Of a DNA stretch of 64,000 nt, positions 43,723-53,594 are shown one piece after another. Under the pieces are notes generated by a model. The model was not told the origin of the DNA, did no database searches, and saw nothing but the letters and a program-made list of their open reading frames with translations. The position numbers and the translations under genes are program-made. The stretch comes from SLFT01 sp964493075 (GTDB taxonomy: Bacteria > Hydrogenedentota > Hydrogenedentia > Hydrogenedentales > CAITNO01), in the NCBI GenBank assembly GCA_964493075.1, contig CAZBNU010000001.1, forward strand, positions 1 through 64,000, given 5' to 3'. Position 1 is the stretch's first letter, and each line of letters starts with the position of its first letter.

Positions 43723-45762
43723 TCAAGCAAGCCGCTGAAAAAGTTCATCCGTCGTCGTTGCAGGCGCCATACAGGACCGGTTTCTGCACACCCACACACA
43801 GGGACTTCCGTCCACCGCATTTCGCCCGCGAACAAGCGGTATATTGCGCTTTCTTTCCGCTTCTCCCGCATATACAATCACACGACCTGGGATGAATTGT
43901 TCTCCGACCACGGTCTGGAATGCCTTCATGGCGGGATATTCCCTATCACCACCCAAGGTAATTTCTACCGCACCAGATAACCGCATCTCCGCTGCTGTCA
44001 GAAAACTCAGGGCAGCAGACGGCGCCCTTTGCATCATAGGCGCGGCGGCGCGTAGAGTATTCTCAGCCAGCGACCGATACCGTTCCTCTCCTAAAACCGC
44101 TGCCAGCCGGATCAACACCAAATACGCCATCGAATTGCCTGATGGCTCAGCCGTATCGTGCATGGAGTACATACGCACCAGTAAATGCCTGTGTTCTTCC
44201 CCGGTAGAAAAGAAACCGCCCCCTTCGCCGTTATGAAAACGACCGATCATCTCCTCTACGAGATTTTGGGCAAGTTCTATCCACGAAAAATCTGCAGTAT
44301 ATTCATACAAGTCAATGCAGGCGTTTGCAAATGCGGCATAATCATCGAGATAAGCTGGCAGATGTGCCTTTCCCGCGCGCCAAGTACGCAAGAGGGTGCC
44401 GTTGGCGAACATGACATCCCGTAGGAACGTCCCTGCTTTCAATGCAGCATTCCCATAATGGGCATCGCCAAAGGCAAGCGCAGCCCTGGCAAAAGCGGTA
44501 ATCGCCATGCCGTTCCAGGATGTTAACACTTTGTCATCTGTTTTGGGAGCAGTACGCTGTTGCCGTTCAATCAGCAGAACGGTGCGCATAGCCGAAAGGT
44601 CGCTATCACTTCTTTCACGAAAAAGCACGTTCTTACCATGATGGCCGCTGTCGTGGGAGGCAAAGTTGCCGCCCGGTTTTACTCCGTAAGCTGCACAAAA
44701 CTGATTGCCCTCCTCTTCCCCCAGCAATCCCATGATTTCGTCATACGTCCAAAGGTAATAAGCACCCTCGCCTTCCTCACTGTCCGCATCCTGTGATGCA
44801 TAGAATCCCCCTGCGTTGTCCTGCATTTCCCGGACCAGATAATCCAGGGTTTCCCGCAGGATCACGCGATAATCATCCCTGCCCGTAGCCTGCCAGGCCT
44901 CCAGATAAGCAACAGCAAGCTGCGCGTTGTCATAAAGCATCTTCTCAAAATGGGGAACCCGCCATTCTTCATCAACGGAATAACGATGAAACCCGCCCCC
45001 CAGATGGTCGTAAATGCCGCCTGATCGCATGCGGTCCAGCGTCTCAGTAGCCATGGACATCAAATTTTCCCGTCCTGTCCTTTTGTGAACACGCAACAAC
45101 AAGGCAATTGCACTACTGGAAGGAAATTTTGGCGCCTGTCCCCAACCGCCCCAACGGGGGTCAAAGGAATCTTCCAACACCTTTACCGCCTCATCACACA
45201 AGGATTCCGCCGGGATATTGTCGGTACCGGTAATAACCGCCGCCTGACTTTGGATAAGCGTAACAAGTTGACTGGCATTCTGTAAAAGCCGAGTTCTGTC
45301 ACCGGCCCAAAAGGCGACAAGTTGCTCAAGCACCTCCCGAAATCCGGGTATACCATATCGTCTTTCCGGAGGGAAATAAGTGCCACCGTAAAAAGGCCGC
45401 AAGTCCGGGGTCAGGAATACACTCATGGGCCATCCCCCCTGCCCCGTCATGGCCACCACTGCCTTCATATAGATTTCGTCAAGATCAGGCCGCTCCTCCC
45501 GATCCACCTTGATATTGATGAAATGCCTGTTCATAAGTTCGGCCATAGATTCATCTTCAAAACATTCGTGCTCCATCACATGACACCAGTGACATGCCGC
45601 ATAACCAATGGACAAAAAGACGGGCTTGTCCTGCACAATTGCCTGCTCCAATGCAGCATCATCCCAAGGCTGCCAAGCGACCGGATTGGCAGCATGTTGT
45701 TGTAAATAAGGGCTTATTTCTCCCGCCAACCTGTTTTCTAATCTTACTCTTGAAGGTTCCAT
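43723..45762 (-). CDS. Thioredoxin-fold DUF255 (YyaL/SSP411-like) protein
   Basis: The protein has 679 residues. The N-terminal DUF255 thioredoxin-like domain (1-165) has CHWC (Cys57, Cys60) in GYAACHWCHVMEHECFED and the signature INIKVDREERPDLD. The long C-terminus is an (alpha/alpha)6 barrel like N-acylglucosamine 2-epimerases (GGWGQAPKFPSS, LGGGFHRYSVDEEWRVPHFEKMLYD given as a landmark of the barrel). Length fits the family. The function of these widespread proteins is not settled; a redox or sugar-related role is inferred. AGGGAA precedes the ATG. nnrE begins 64 bp downstream. Confidence 0.92.
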   Translation of the reverse strand: MEPSRVRLENRLAGEISPYLQQHAANPVAWQPWDDAALEQAIVQDKPVFLSIGYAACHWCHVMEHECFEDESMAELMNRHFINIKVDREERPDLDEIYMKAVVAMTGQGGWPMSVFLTPDLRPFYGGTYFPPERRYGIPGFREVLEQLVAFWAGDRTRLLQNASQLVTLIQSQAAVITGTDNIPAESLCDEAVKVLEDSFDPRWGGWGQAPKFPSSSAIALLLRVHKRTGRENLMSMATETLDRMRSGGIYDHLGGGFHRYSVDEEWRVPHFEKMLYDNAQLAVAYLEAWQATGRDDYRVILRETLDYLVREMQDNAGGFYASQDADSEEGEGAYYLWTYDEIMGLLGEEEGNQFCAAYGVKPGGNFASHDSGHHGKNVLFRERSDSDLSAMRTVLLIERQQRTAPKTDDKVLTSWNGMAITAFARAALAFGDAHYGNAALKAGTFLRDVMFANGTLLRTWRAGKAHLPAYLDDYAAFANACIDLYEYTADFSWIELAQNLVEEMIGRFHNGEGGGFFSTGEEHRHLLVRMYSMHDTAEPSGNSMAYLVLIRLAAVLGEERYRSLAENTLRAAAPMMQRAPSAALSFLTAAEMRLSGAVEITLGGDREYPAMKAFQTVVGEQFIPGRVIVYAGEAERKRNIPLVRGRNAVDGSPCVWVCRNRSCMAPATTTDELFQRLA

Positions 45763-46080
45763 AAATTCCCTATATCCTTATCCGGAAGTTGTTAATCATC
45801 GCACCCTGTGGGTAACATACAAGCAACAAAACACATTCCATCCAACCCATAAACTGCCCCTATCCCACCTTTATAGCCATGAGAGCAAAAATCAGCATTT
45901 TAAAGCCATCAGAACGGTCCACTTGCCTGTTTATTGTATTTGCAGTGTCCGGTTAGGTATAGTTTTGAGCCAAGTAACGTGGATATGGATATTGGGGCGG
46001 GGAAACAGCAGGCGCCATAAATCTTGGCAGATGCACGTTTTTATTGGAAACTTCCTGATGTAAAAAGAGGATATTGTACA
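45763..46080. promoter_or_regulatory. Intergenic region between DUF255 gene and topA
   Basis: 318 bp with no credible gene. It carries an imperfect direct repeat (TTTATAGCCATGAGA near 45870 and TTTAAAGCCATCAGA near 45899, 29 bp apart) and TATAGT at 45958-45963 as a candidate -10 for topA. AAAGAGGA lies 10-16 nt before the topA TTG. Confidence 0.35.
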
Positions 46081-48771
46081 TTGAAGTTAGTAATTGTAGA
46101 GTCGCCCGCCAAGGCGACAACCATTGGAAAATTTCTCGGCAGCGACTATAAAGTACTGGCAAGTTTCGGGCACATTCGCGACCTGCCAAAATCGGCCAGC
46201 GAAATACCTGCGTCCGTAAAATCAAAGCCTTGGGCACGTTTAGGGGTTGATGTCGATGGTGACTTCGGGGCTGTTTACGTAGTGCAAAAGGAAAGCCGCA
46301 AACATATCGCCGAAATAAAAGAATTATGCAAAAATGCCGACGAAGTTATTCTCGCTACGGATGAAGACCGCGAAGGAGAATCCATCAGCTGGCATCTGCT
46401 TGAGATTCTCAAGCCCAAGGTACCCGTTAAACGCATCGCTTTCCACGAAATAACCAAGACCGCTATAAACGAAGCCATGCAACAACCCAGAAGCGTTAAC
46501 GACCAACTGGTACGCGCTCAGGAAACACGACGCATACTGGACAGACTGTTCGGGTATGAGTTATCGCCGGTATTGTGGCGTAAAGTACGCAGCAAACTCA
46601 GTGCGGGCCGGGTGCAAAGCGTTGCCCTTCGCCTGGTGGTTGAACGCGAAGAAGAACGACGTGCTTTCATGAAATCCGCCTACTGCGACGCAGAAGCGAC
46701 GTTGTCCAAAGACGGGAAATCCTTCAAGGCCACCCTGACCAACGTGGACGGAAAACGCATTGCCACCGGCAAAGATTTTGATCCTGAAACAGGAAGACTG
46801 AAGGCGGCGGAAGAAAACCGTGTGATGTGGCTTCAGGAAGAAGAGGCCAAAGCGCTTACCAATCGCATGGGAGCGGCAGTACCGTGGAAGATATTTCGGG
46901 TAGAACAAAAAGAAACCCGAATGCGACCTTACCCGCCCTTTATCACTTCTACCATGCAACAGGCTGCCAGCAGCGCCCTCAATTTTCCTCCGCGAAAAAC
47001 GATGCAGGTGGCACAAAAACTGTATGAAGGTGTCAACCTCGGGGACGGGAGCCGTGAAGGTTTGATAACCTATATGCGTACCGATTCCGTCACGCTCAGT
47101 GAAAAAGCGCTGCAGGACGCGGGTCGGTATATTTGCGCCCAGTACGGCGAAAAATACCATCAGCGTCGGCAATTCACGACCAAGTCCAAAATGGCACAGG
47201 AAGCCCATGAAGCCATACGACCCACGCAAATGGACCGACCTCCGGAATCGGTTGCTTCCTTTCTCTCTCGCGACGAACTGCGCCTGTATGAAATCATCTG
47301 GAAACGTGCGCTGGCTTCCCAGATGGCGGATGCCGTTGTTTTACGCACGTCCGTTGATATTGAGTCGGTAGACAACGCCCAGCGCGCCGAATTACGCGCC
47401 AACGGGTCTGTTGTGGTCTTTCCGGGGTTCATGCGCGTTAGCACTGAAAAGCAGAAAGATGCGGAACTGCCCCCTCTGGAAGAAGGCATGACGGTAGGTA
47501 ATGCCGCCACAGCAGCCATTGCCCTGGATGCCCTTGTTCCGGTGCCCCATGAGACACAGCCCCCGGCCCGCTTCACAGAGGCATCCCTGATCAAACGCCT
47601 TGAGGATGAGGGCATCGGACGCCCCTCCACCTATGCCCCCACCGTCTCTGTAATCGAGCAGCGGGGCTACGTCGGAAAAGCGGGTTCCGCCTTGGTTCCA
47701 ACCTACCTCGGAATTGCGGTAATTATCCTGCTGCGCAAACACTTCTCTGACTATGTAGACCTTAAATTTACGGCACGGATGGAAGACATTCTGGACGATA
47801 TAGCTGAAGGGCGCCAGGACTGGCTTCAGTTTATCAGAGGGTTTTATCATGGCGATAAGGAGGCTGATATTACAGGCCTGAAGCCGTCCATCGAATCTAC
47901 CATTGAATCCATTGAGTTTCCTGTAATTCCTATCGGAGCGGATGAAAACCAGCAGGAAATAGTGGTACGCCTAGGCAAAAATACGCCCTTTATTCAACGG
48001 GGCGAAGGAGGCGAAGGTAATATCGCTTCGCTTCCCGATACGCTTTACTACGATGAGCTTACCGTGGATAAAGCAGTCACCTTGCTGGAAAACCGCGCCA
48101 AAGGCGAAGAAGGACTGGGGAGATGTCCACAAACAGGCGAACCTGTATATCTCCTCGAAGGCCCTTACGGCCCTTATGTGCAGCGCGGTGAAGCGGACGG
48201 CGATGAGAAGCCCAAGCGCGTCAGCCTACCACGCGGAGTATCACCGGAATCCATTACGCTGGACAAGGCGCTGCAATTACTACAACTTCCCCGAAAACTT
48301 GGCGCCCATCCCGAAACAGGAAAATCCGTGGCGGCAGGCCTGGGTCGGTTTGGCCCTTACGTAGTGCACGACGGGGATTTTCGCAGTCTTGGGCAAGACA
48401 AACTTTTCAACGTCACATTGGAAGAGGCCCTTGAAATGCTGGCTCAACCCAAGAATAGCCGTGCTGCCAAAAAAATGTTGCGCACCCTCGGTGCCACACC
48501 CGACAGAGAAGCACCCGTCGAACTATACGAAGGACGTTATGGCACCTATGTGACCGATGGCACGACGAATGCCTCGCTCCCCAAAGCAATGGCCGTTGAT
48601 GCTATTACGCTTGAAAGCGCACTGAATTTAATCTCGGATGCCGCTGCCAAAAAGGGAACCAAAAAGAAAACTACCGCTAAAAAGAAGACGACGGCGAAAC
48701 GAAAAACTACTGCTAAAAAGAAGACGGCGGCCACCAAGAAAAAAACAACCACCCAGAAAAAGGAAGGCTGA
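46081..48771 (+). CDS. topA: DNA topoisomerase I
   Basis: This type IA topoisomerase relaxes negative supercoils. I read 896 residues from a TTG start at 46081, because KLVIVESPAKATTIGKFLG is the usual N-terminus and AGAGGA lies about 10 nt upstream; an open extension to 46024 lacks homology. The Toprim metal site is ATDEDREGE, the catalytic Tyr is in LITYMRTDSV, and DEGIGRPSTYAP follows. The C-terminus has no Cys4 zinc fingers. Instead it has three Toprim-C-type repeats (YGPYVQRG, FGPYVVHDG, YGTYVTDG) and a roughly 40-residue Lys/Thr/Ala tail of KKKTTAK-like repeats, a probable DNA-binding tail. It overlaps thiD by one base (TGATG). Confidence 0.96.
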   Translation: MKLVIVESPAKATTIGKFLGSDYKVLASFGHIRDLPKSASEIPASVKSKPWARLGVDVDGDFGAVYVVQKESRKHIAEIKELCKNADEVILATDEDREGESISWHLLEILKPKVPVKRIAFHEITKTAINEAMQQPRSVNDQLVRAQETRRILDRLFGYELSPVLWRKVRSKLSAGRVQSVALRLVVEREEERRAFMKSAYCDAEATLSKDGKSFKATLTNVDGKRIATGKDFDPETGRLKAAEENRVMWLQEEEAKALTNRMGAAVPWKIFRVEQKETRMRPYPPFITSTMQQAASSALNFPPRKTMQVAQKLYEGVNLGDGSREGLITYMRTDSVTLSEKALQDAGRYICAQYGEKYHQRRQFTTKSKMAQEAHEAIRPTQMDRPPESVASFLSRDELRLYEIIWKRALASQMADAVVLRTSVDIESVDNAQRAELRANGSVVVFPGFMRVSTEKQKDAELPPLEEGMTVGNAATAAIALDALVPVPHETQPPARFTEASLIKRLEDEGIGRPSTYAPTVSVIEQRGYVGKAGSALVPTYLGIAVIILLRKHFSDYVDLKFTARMEDILDDIAEGRQDWLQFIRGFYHGDKEADITGLKPSIESTIESIEFPVIPIGADENQQEIVVRLGKNTPFIQRGEGGEGNIASLPDTLYYDELTVDKAVTLLENRAKGEEGLGRCPQTGEPVYLLEGPYGPYVQRGEADGDEKPKRVSLPRGVSPESITLDKALQLLQLPRKLGAHPETGKSVAAGLGRFGPYVVHDGDFRSLGQDKLFNVTLEEALEMLAQPKNSRAAKKMLRTLGATPDREAPVELYEGRYGTYVTDGTTNASLPKAMAVDAITLESALNLISDAAAKKGTKKKTTAKKKTTAKRKTTAKKKTAATKKKTTTQKKEG

Positions 48772-49577
48772 TGGAAAGCAACATCAAGCGGGTGCTGACC
48801 ATAGCGGGGAGCGATAGTGGCGGCGGCGCCGGTATTCAGGCTGACTTGAAAACCTTCACCTCCTTGGGGTGTTATGGATTGAGCGTCATCACAGCCGTCA
48901 CCGCACAGAATACGGTTGAAGTACGCAGCATCCACGAGATGCCTCCCTTTGAGGTGAGAAGCCAGTTGGAAACCGTGCTGGACGATATAAAGGTGGATGC
49001 GGTGAAGACCGGGATGCTCGCAAACGCGACTATTATTGAAACGGTAGCCTCTGTTCTGAAAAAATATCATACGCCCAATATCGTGGTAGACCCTGTTATG
49101 ATTTCAAAAGGCGGCGCCCATTTGCTTCGGGCGGATGCCGTTGAAGCATTGAAGTGCCACCTGGCTCCCTTGGCGACAATTTTGACCCCTAATCTTCCAG
49201 AGGCTGCCGCCTTGACCGGCCTTACCATTGACGGGTATACTGATACACAAGAGATAGTGGAATTGCTGCATCGTCTGGGATCACAATTTGTCCTGCTGAA
49301 GGGGGGACATTTTGAGTCCCCGGAAGCAACGGATTATTTATTCGATGGTTGTGTGCAGAAAGTTTATGCCGCGCCGCGAATCGCTACGAAAAACACACAC
49401 GGCACCGGTTGCACCTATGCTGCAGCAATTGCCGCTTATCTGGCACAGGGTTTTATCCCCCCGGATGCCGTACATCATGCCAAGGCTTATTTGACGGGTG
49501 CCATTATGGCAAGCGATACCTTGAATGTCGGTCACGGGGTTGGCCCCTTACATCATGGATGGAATTTGCAAACGTAG
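48771..49577 (+). CDS. thiD: Hydroxymethylpyrimidine/phosphomethylpyrimidine kinase
   Basis: It phosphorylates HMP and then HMP-P for thiamine synthesis. The 268-residue protein has TIAGSDSGGGAGIQADLKTF at the N-terminus, VVDPVMISKGG, LTPNLPEAAALTG and the catalytic KNTHGTGCTYAAAI motif. The ATG shares one base with the topA stop, so the two are translationally coupled although functionally unrelated. No TPP riboswitch is visible upstream, since the gene begins inside topA. Single-domain form without ThiE. Confidence 0.96.
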   Translation: MESNIKRVLTIAGSDSGGGAGIQADLKTFTSLGCYGLSVITAVTAQNTVEVRSIHEMPPFEVRSQLETVLDDIKVDAVKTGMLANATIIETVASVLKKYHTPNIVVDPVMISKGGAHLLRADAVEALKCHLAPLATILTPNLPEAAALTGLTIDGYTDTQEIVELLHRLGSQFVLLKGGHFESPEATDYLFDGCVQKVYAAPRIATKNTHGTGCTYAAAIAAYLAQGFIPPDAVHHAKAYLTGAIMASDTLNVGHGVGPLHHGWNLQT

Positions 49578-49642
49578 AAACAAATCGCAGTAGCGGCATA
49601 TATGCACATCTACAAAATGATGCAATAAGTGCTTCTATTGTC

Positions 49643-49693
49643 TATAATTTGTTCCGTTGGGTAACAGATATTGTATTATTCAGCGAATAATAC
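49643..49693 (+). promoter_or_regulatory. TATAAT box and 9-bp perfect palindrome before the unknown pair
   Basis: TATAAT lies at 49643-49648. GTATTATTC-AGC-GAATAATAC (49673-49693) is a perfect 9-bp inverted repeat with a 3-nt centre. It is an operator-like or hairpin element, about 100 bp before the start at 49793. The rest of 49578-49792 shows no gene. Confidence 0.45.
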
Positions 49694-49792
49694 GTAGAGT
49701 GAACGTGTTATATAAACGATGTGTTAGTATCAAGAATGGTTATTTTTCTAGTAGGGTTAATGTGGCAATAATAAACTGACTGAAAGCATTGC

Positions 49793-51040
49793 ATGTACGA
49801 CGAATCAGCAATTGAAGTCTTTACAACATCTTCTGGACTGCAGCGGTACAGACTGCCTGCCCTTTATACGCAGTTAAACAAACACCGCAACATTTCCTCG
49901 GACACCCCGGAATTTGCCGTACATAAAGCGGTATTCCAGGAGATTCTATGGAAAGCGCAACACGAGCATTTTGTAACCGTAAAACGCAAAAAACTCGGTC
50001 TGGAGATGAATGCCAAGCGTCCGGATGTCACCTCGCGGCAGAAGCGCAAGATTGCCGACAACCGAAGTGAACTGGCACAACAGGAGATGACGTACGCCTA
50101 TGATTCTCTTGCACATGCGCTGCGGCATGGTCCAAAATTTTCGTGGGACGTCCTGAAGAAATTTCCGGATTATCCCAAACCGCGCCCGAATGAGCCGCAG
50201 ATAGCGCCCCCCCCAGACAAACCACAGTTACCCCGTGAACCGCAAATCACGGACACTATATTCCAACCCAAATTGGATCCCATGGACCGGCTGATGCGTT
50301 CGAAACGGGAGCAGAAGGAAAATGAGGCGCGCATACACTTTGAATCCGCGCACACGCAATGGGAGCAGCTGGCACAACGTGTACGTCGCCTGCATCAAGA
50401 ACAGGTAATTCAGTATAAGCAAAACCTTCAAGCCGTCAGAGGAAAGTTTCAGCTGGAAATTAAGAAATGGGAGCAGGAAAAGGAACGCTATTATCGCGAT
50501 CGTGAAAAATGCACCCAAATCGTGGAATCTAAAAAAATCGCTTTTACTAGAAACGATCCGCATGCCATCCTCGATTTCTTTGACATGGTGCTGGCATTTT
50601 CGAATTATCCGCCCCTGTTTCCGCAAAGTTATGAAATTGACTATGACGAGGGGAAAAGAGAACTGATATTAGATTATCTACTGCCGCCCCTCAAGGTGCT
50701 TCCTCGTCTGCGGGCTGTAACCTATGACAAGGAAGAGGATTCCTTCTATGAATCCGTATTAGAGGAGGACGAAAGAAATCAGAAATATGCGCAACTGCTT
50801 CAAGAGATGCCATTGCGTACTTTCTATGAAATTTTTATGGCTGATAAATCCGAAACAGTAGCCGCTGTTCAATTTCGTGGGTATCTATATCTTCAGCAAG
50901 ACGCAAAAAGCGGTGGTACACCCTCTTGTGTACTTGCTATACGTGCAGAGCGCAGTTCCTTTTTGGCGCTTAATCTGGCGGAATGCGATCCGTCGGATGC
51001 ATTCATAGAACTGGGCGGCACAATAGAGGCTAACGAATAA
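49793..51040 (+). CDS. Protein with Mrr-nuclease-associated domain but no nuclease domain
   Basis: The protein has 415 residues. A basic, helical N-terminal part (1-135) leads to a Pro-rich linker (FPDYPKPRPNEPQIAPPPDKP), a charged coiled-coil (about 165-250) and a C-terminal domain (about 265-410). The C-terminal domain reads FSNYPPLFPQSYEIDYDEG, LDYLLPP, PLRTFYEIFMADKSETVAAVQF and SFLALNLAECDPSDAF. From memory this pattern matches the region that precedes the Mrr catalytic domain in Mrr-type restriction endonucleases. Here the protein ends right after it, so no nuclease is encoded, and none follows. No clear ribosome site. A membrane-protein gene begins 9 bp downstream. Confidence 0.6.
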   Translation: MYDESAIEVFTTSSGLQRYRLPALYTQLNKHRNISSDTPEFAVHKAVFQEILWKAQHEHFVTVKRKKLGLEMNAKRPDVTSRQKRKIADNRSELAQQEMTYAYDSLAHALRHGPKFSWDVLKKFPDYPKPRPNEPQIAPPPDKPQLPREPQITDTIFQPKLDPMDRLMRSKREQKENEARIHFESAHTQWEQLAQRVRRLHQEQVIQYKQNLQAVRGKFQLEIKKWEQEKERYYRDREKCTQIVESKKIAFTRNDPHAILDFFDMVLAFSNYPPLFPQSYEIDYDEGKRELILDYLLPPLKVLPRLRAVTYDKEEDSFYESVLEEDERNQKYAQLLQEMPLRTFYEIFMADKSETVAAVQFRGYLYLQQDAKSGGTPSCVLAIRAERSSFLALNLAECDPSDAFIELGGTIEANE

Positions 51041-51049
51041 GCACAACAC

Positions 51050-53482
51050 ATGAAAATGCCAGCATCCAAAAAATGGCGTTACATTCAGGAAGTGTTTTTC
51101 ATACTGCTTGTTGTTTTTTGTGCTTGGATGGGGGGTACATCTTACCTTGATACATGGCAGGGTCCCGCCGGCTCCCTCACAAACGACCTGTTTATTCCGG
51201 CTGTGATGATGAATGCCGGGTATGGCTTTTCCAATGTTAATGCTGATACTATCCCCGGATTGCGCCCTTTTCTGAATTTTCAATCTCCCGCATTTGATCT
51301 CGACCAGATTCCGACAACGGTCATGACAATTCCCCTCCATCCTTACCAGGAATTTCACCGCTATCTTATCTATACGGTGGCATTCACTTGGCGCATCCAC
51401 GGAGTTACCTGGGACGCTGTTAAAGTGCTGCTGCTGGTGTATCTTTTTCTTTCCTGTCTGGCGGTTTACGGTATTTGCCGACTCGCAATGCATCCCGCAC
51501 TTTCCCTTCTCGTTGTCATCGCTTTTTTACATGCACCCGCAGTGGGTACAACCCTCCCCATACTTCGTGATTTTGCCAAAGCCCCTTTTATTCTCGCCAT
51601 AGTACTTTTGCTCGGCGTCATCCTATTCCGACAATCACCACGAAGGCGGTTTCTGCTATGGGCCCTACTTGTAGGCGTCCTGCTGGGTGCGGGGATGGGT
51701 ATACGCCGTGACATGATGGTCTTTGTTCCCATTAGCATTTTTTTTCTTTTTGTGGGCGGCATCAACACACCAAGATACGCCCTATGCACCCGATTGTCGG
51801 CGATGGTATTGCTCGCCGCTGCATTTGTTCTGGTTGGCTGGCCAATTCATAAGTCCCTTATGCAATCTGGCTACCTGGCAGCCCACGACACCATCATGGG
51901 ATTCTCCTCTTACTCTGATCACGAACTCGGATTGCTGAAGCCGGCTTCCTATGAAAAGCATTACCTGCTAAACGATATGTACAGTACTATCAAAGCACAT
52001 TACGCGGCAGGCTTGGGCGCCACGTTTCCCGAAAGCGTGTATCAGGAACGCGCAGCAGAACCGGATTTTGATTTTGAAGCCAAGCGCGCCTATGTACAGA
52101 AAATTATCTGGACTTTCCCGGCAGATATGCTTTCACGCGCTTACGCCGCTGTAATGCGTACTACGGTAGGGATAACCCCCACGCCTTTCGGAATTGCGCG
52201 TTATGGCTTCTGGTTTACCGGTATTGCGCTCATACTTATCGCCGCACAGAGCCCGATACGAGCATGGCTGCTGCTGGCAATGCTATGCTATTTCTGTGGC
52301 TATACCAGCATTCAATTCGCCACCAGACATGCCTTTCATACCAGTTTTGTACCTTTTTTCTTTCTGGGATTCCTCCTGCATCACGGCAGTTTACATCTGT
52401 GGCGGTGGCGGCGATATAATAATCCCGGAGAACAGACAACTACTGAACCTTTATGGCGACCCTATTGCCGCGCCATTCTTTGGGTACTTGTCACGGTGGC
52501 GCTTTTCTATATGCCCTTGATGGCTGCACAACAGATGCAGTACAAAAAAGTGGAAGAGTTGCGCGTTGTCTATGAATCTGCAGGCCTCGAAGCTGTAGGT
52601 CACAAAATACTGATATGGGAAGGGAAACCGCTTATAGCGCCCACAGAAACAGTGCGCGCCAGTGGCTTTGAAGGACAATGCCTGCTTGCCGATTTTGAAA
52701 CAGGCATAGTAGTTGCCACCTTCGAAAATGCCCCACTCCCGCTGAACCTGAACGCGACTTACGAATGGAGAGGCGGCATCGGTGATTTTGGCGGCCCCCT
52801 TCATATCTCCCAGCAGAACGGGGAGCACTCCTTTACTGGAAGTCTATATTTTCCCGTTCACGAAAAAACAAATTATGGCACGGATTGGAGCCGCTTCGTC
52901 GGAATCTCCATGCCGGAAGATATTGCCCCTTGTTTTCGCGGCCTGTACAAAGTCAAAAATCTGACGGATGTAAATCTCTTGGTCAATATGCTAATCACGG
53001 ACGAAAAGGATAATTTCGCCCACTTTCAGCAGTTATCCATACCTTGGAGCGGCGGCGCTTCGTGGTCGCCCTATCCGTTCGGTTCAGGTCTTTCACTTCA
53101 GAACGATTCCATTCAAATAGAAACGTGCATCGCCGATAACGAATCCACTCGGGCGATTGCACTGGCTAAAAAAGCCCTGGAGCAACATCCCGGTAGTATC
53201 CTCTTCACCACGCTTCTCGCCGAAGCCTATGAACTAAAGGGGGAAACACGAGAATCGTACAACATCTGCACGGCACTGCTACAACTCTTGCCTGGGGTTC
53301 CTGCGGCTTACGCAGAACTCGATGATTTCTTTGAACGGCAGGGCGGTGCAACACGACGCTTGGACATGTGGTCTACAATCCACAAGGATTTTCCCACCCT
53401 TGTATCGGCAAAAAAATACCTGAAAAAGGTAACTTCCGAATGTAATGTTGAGCATAACATAGACGACGGTGCTGCTGAATAG
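51050..53482 (+). CDS. Polytopic membrane protein with C-terminal TPR-like region, unknown
   Basis: The protein has 810 residues. About ten hydrophobic helices span residues 13-470 (for example FFILLVVFCAWMGG, FLLWALLVGVLLGAGMG). The layout is reminiscent of glycosyltransferase-39/C-type membrane enzymes, but no catalytic motif can be named. An extracytoplasmic beta-rich domain (about 500-680) and a short TPR-like pair (about 690-775; ALEQHPGSILFTTLLAEAYELKG) follow. It starts 9 bp after the Mrr-associated-domain gene and is probably co-transcribed. I do not assign a function. Confidence 0.7.
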   Translation: MKMPASKKWRYIQEVFFILLVVFCAWMGGTSYLDTWQGPAGSLTNDLFIPAVMMNAGYGFSNVNADTIPGLRPFLNFQSPAFDLDQIPTTVMTIPLHPYQEFHRYLIYTVAFTWRIHGVTWDAVKVLLLVYLFLSCLAVYGICRLAMHPALSLLVVIAFLHAPAVGTTLPILRDFAKAPFILAIVLLLGVILFRQSPRRRFLLWALLVGVLLGAGMGIRRDMMVFVPISIFFLFVGGINTPRYALCTRLSAMVLLAAAFVLVGWPIHKSLMQSGYLAAHDTIMGFSSYSDHELGLLKPASYEKHYLLNDMYSTIKAHYAAGLGATFPESVYQERAAEPDFDFEAKRAYVQKIIWTFPADMLSRAYAAVMRTTVGITPTPFGIARYGFWFTGIALILIAAQSPIRAWLLLAMLCYFCGYTSIQFATRHAFHTSFVPFFFLGFLLHHGSLHLWRWRRYNNPGEQTTTEPLWRPYCRAILWVLVTVALFYMPLMAAQQMQYKKVEELRVVYESAGLEAVGHKILIWEGKPLIAPTETVRASGFEGQCLLADFETGIVVATFENAPLPLNLNATYEWRGGIGDFGGPLHISQQNGEHSFTGSLYFPVHEKTNYGTDWSRFVGISMPEDIAPCFRGLYKVKNLTDVNLLVNMLITDEKDNFAHFQQLSIPWSGGASWSPYPFGSGLSLQNDSIQIETCIADNESTRAIALAKKALEQHPGSILFTTLLAEAYELKGETRESYNICTALLQLLPGVPAAYAELDDFFERQGGATRRLDMWSTIHKDFPTLVSAKKYLKKVTSECNVEHNIDDGAAE

Positions 53483-53594
53483 ATATAATGCCCCAGTACG
53501 CATTGTTTATATAGTTGGATTCAAGATGCGGATCGCCTTGACTCAGGCTGACAAGGTGTGTAGCATGTGTATTTTTACAATAGGAGTTTATCAC

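Noticed and set aside
45953..46237. Minus-strand frame of 94 codons before topA
   Set aside because: Overlaps the conserved topA N-terminus and has no ribosome site.
48600..48775. TPP riboswitch for thiD
   Set aside because: The sequence before thiD is topA coding; no THI-box-like structure is visible.
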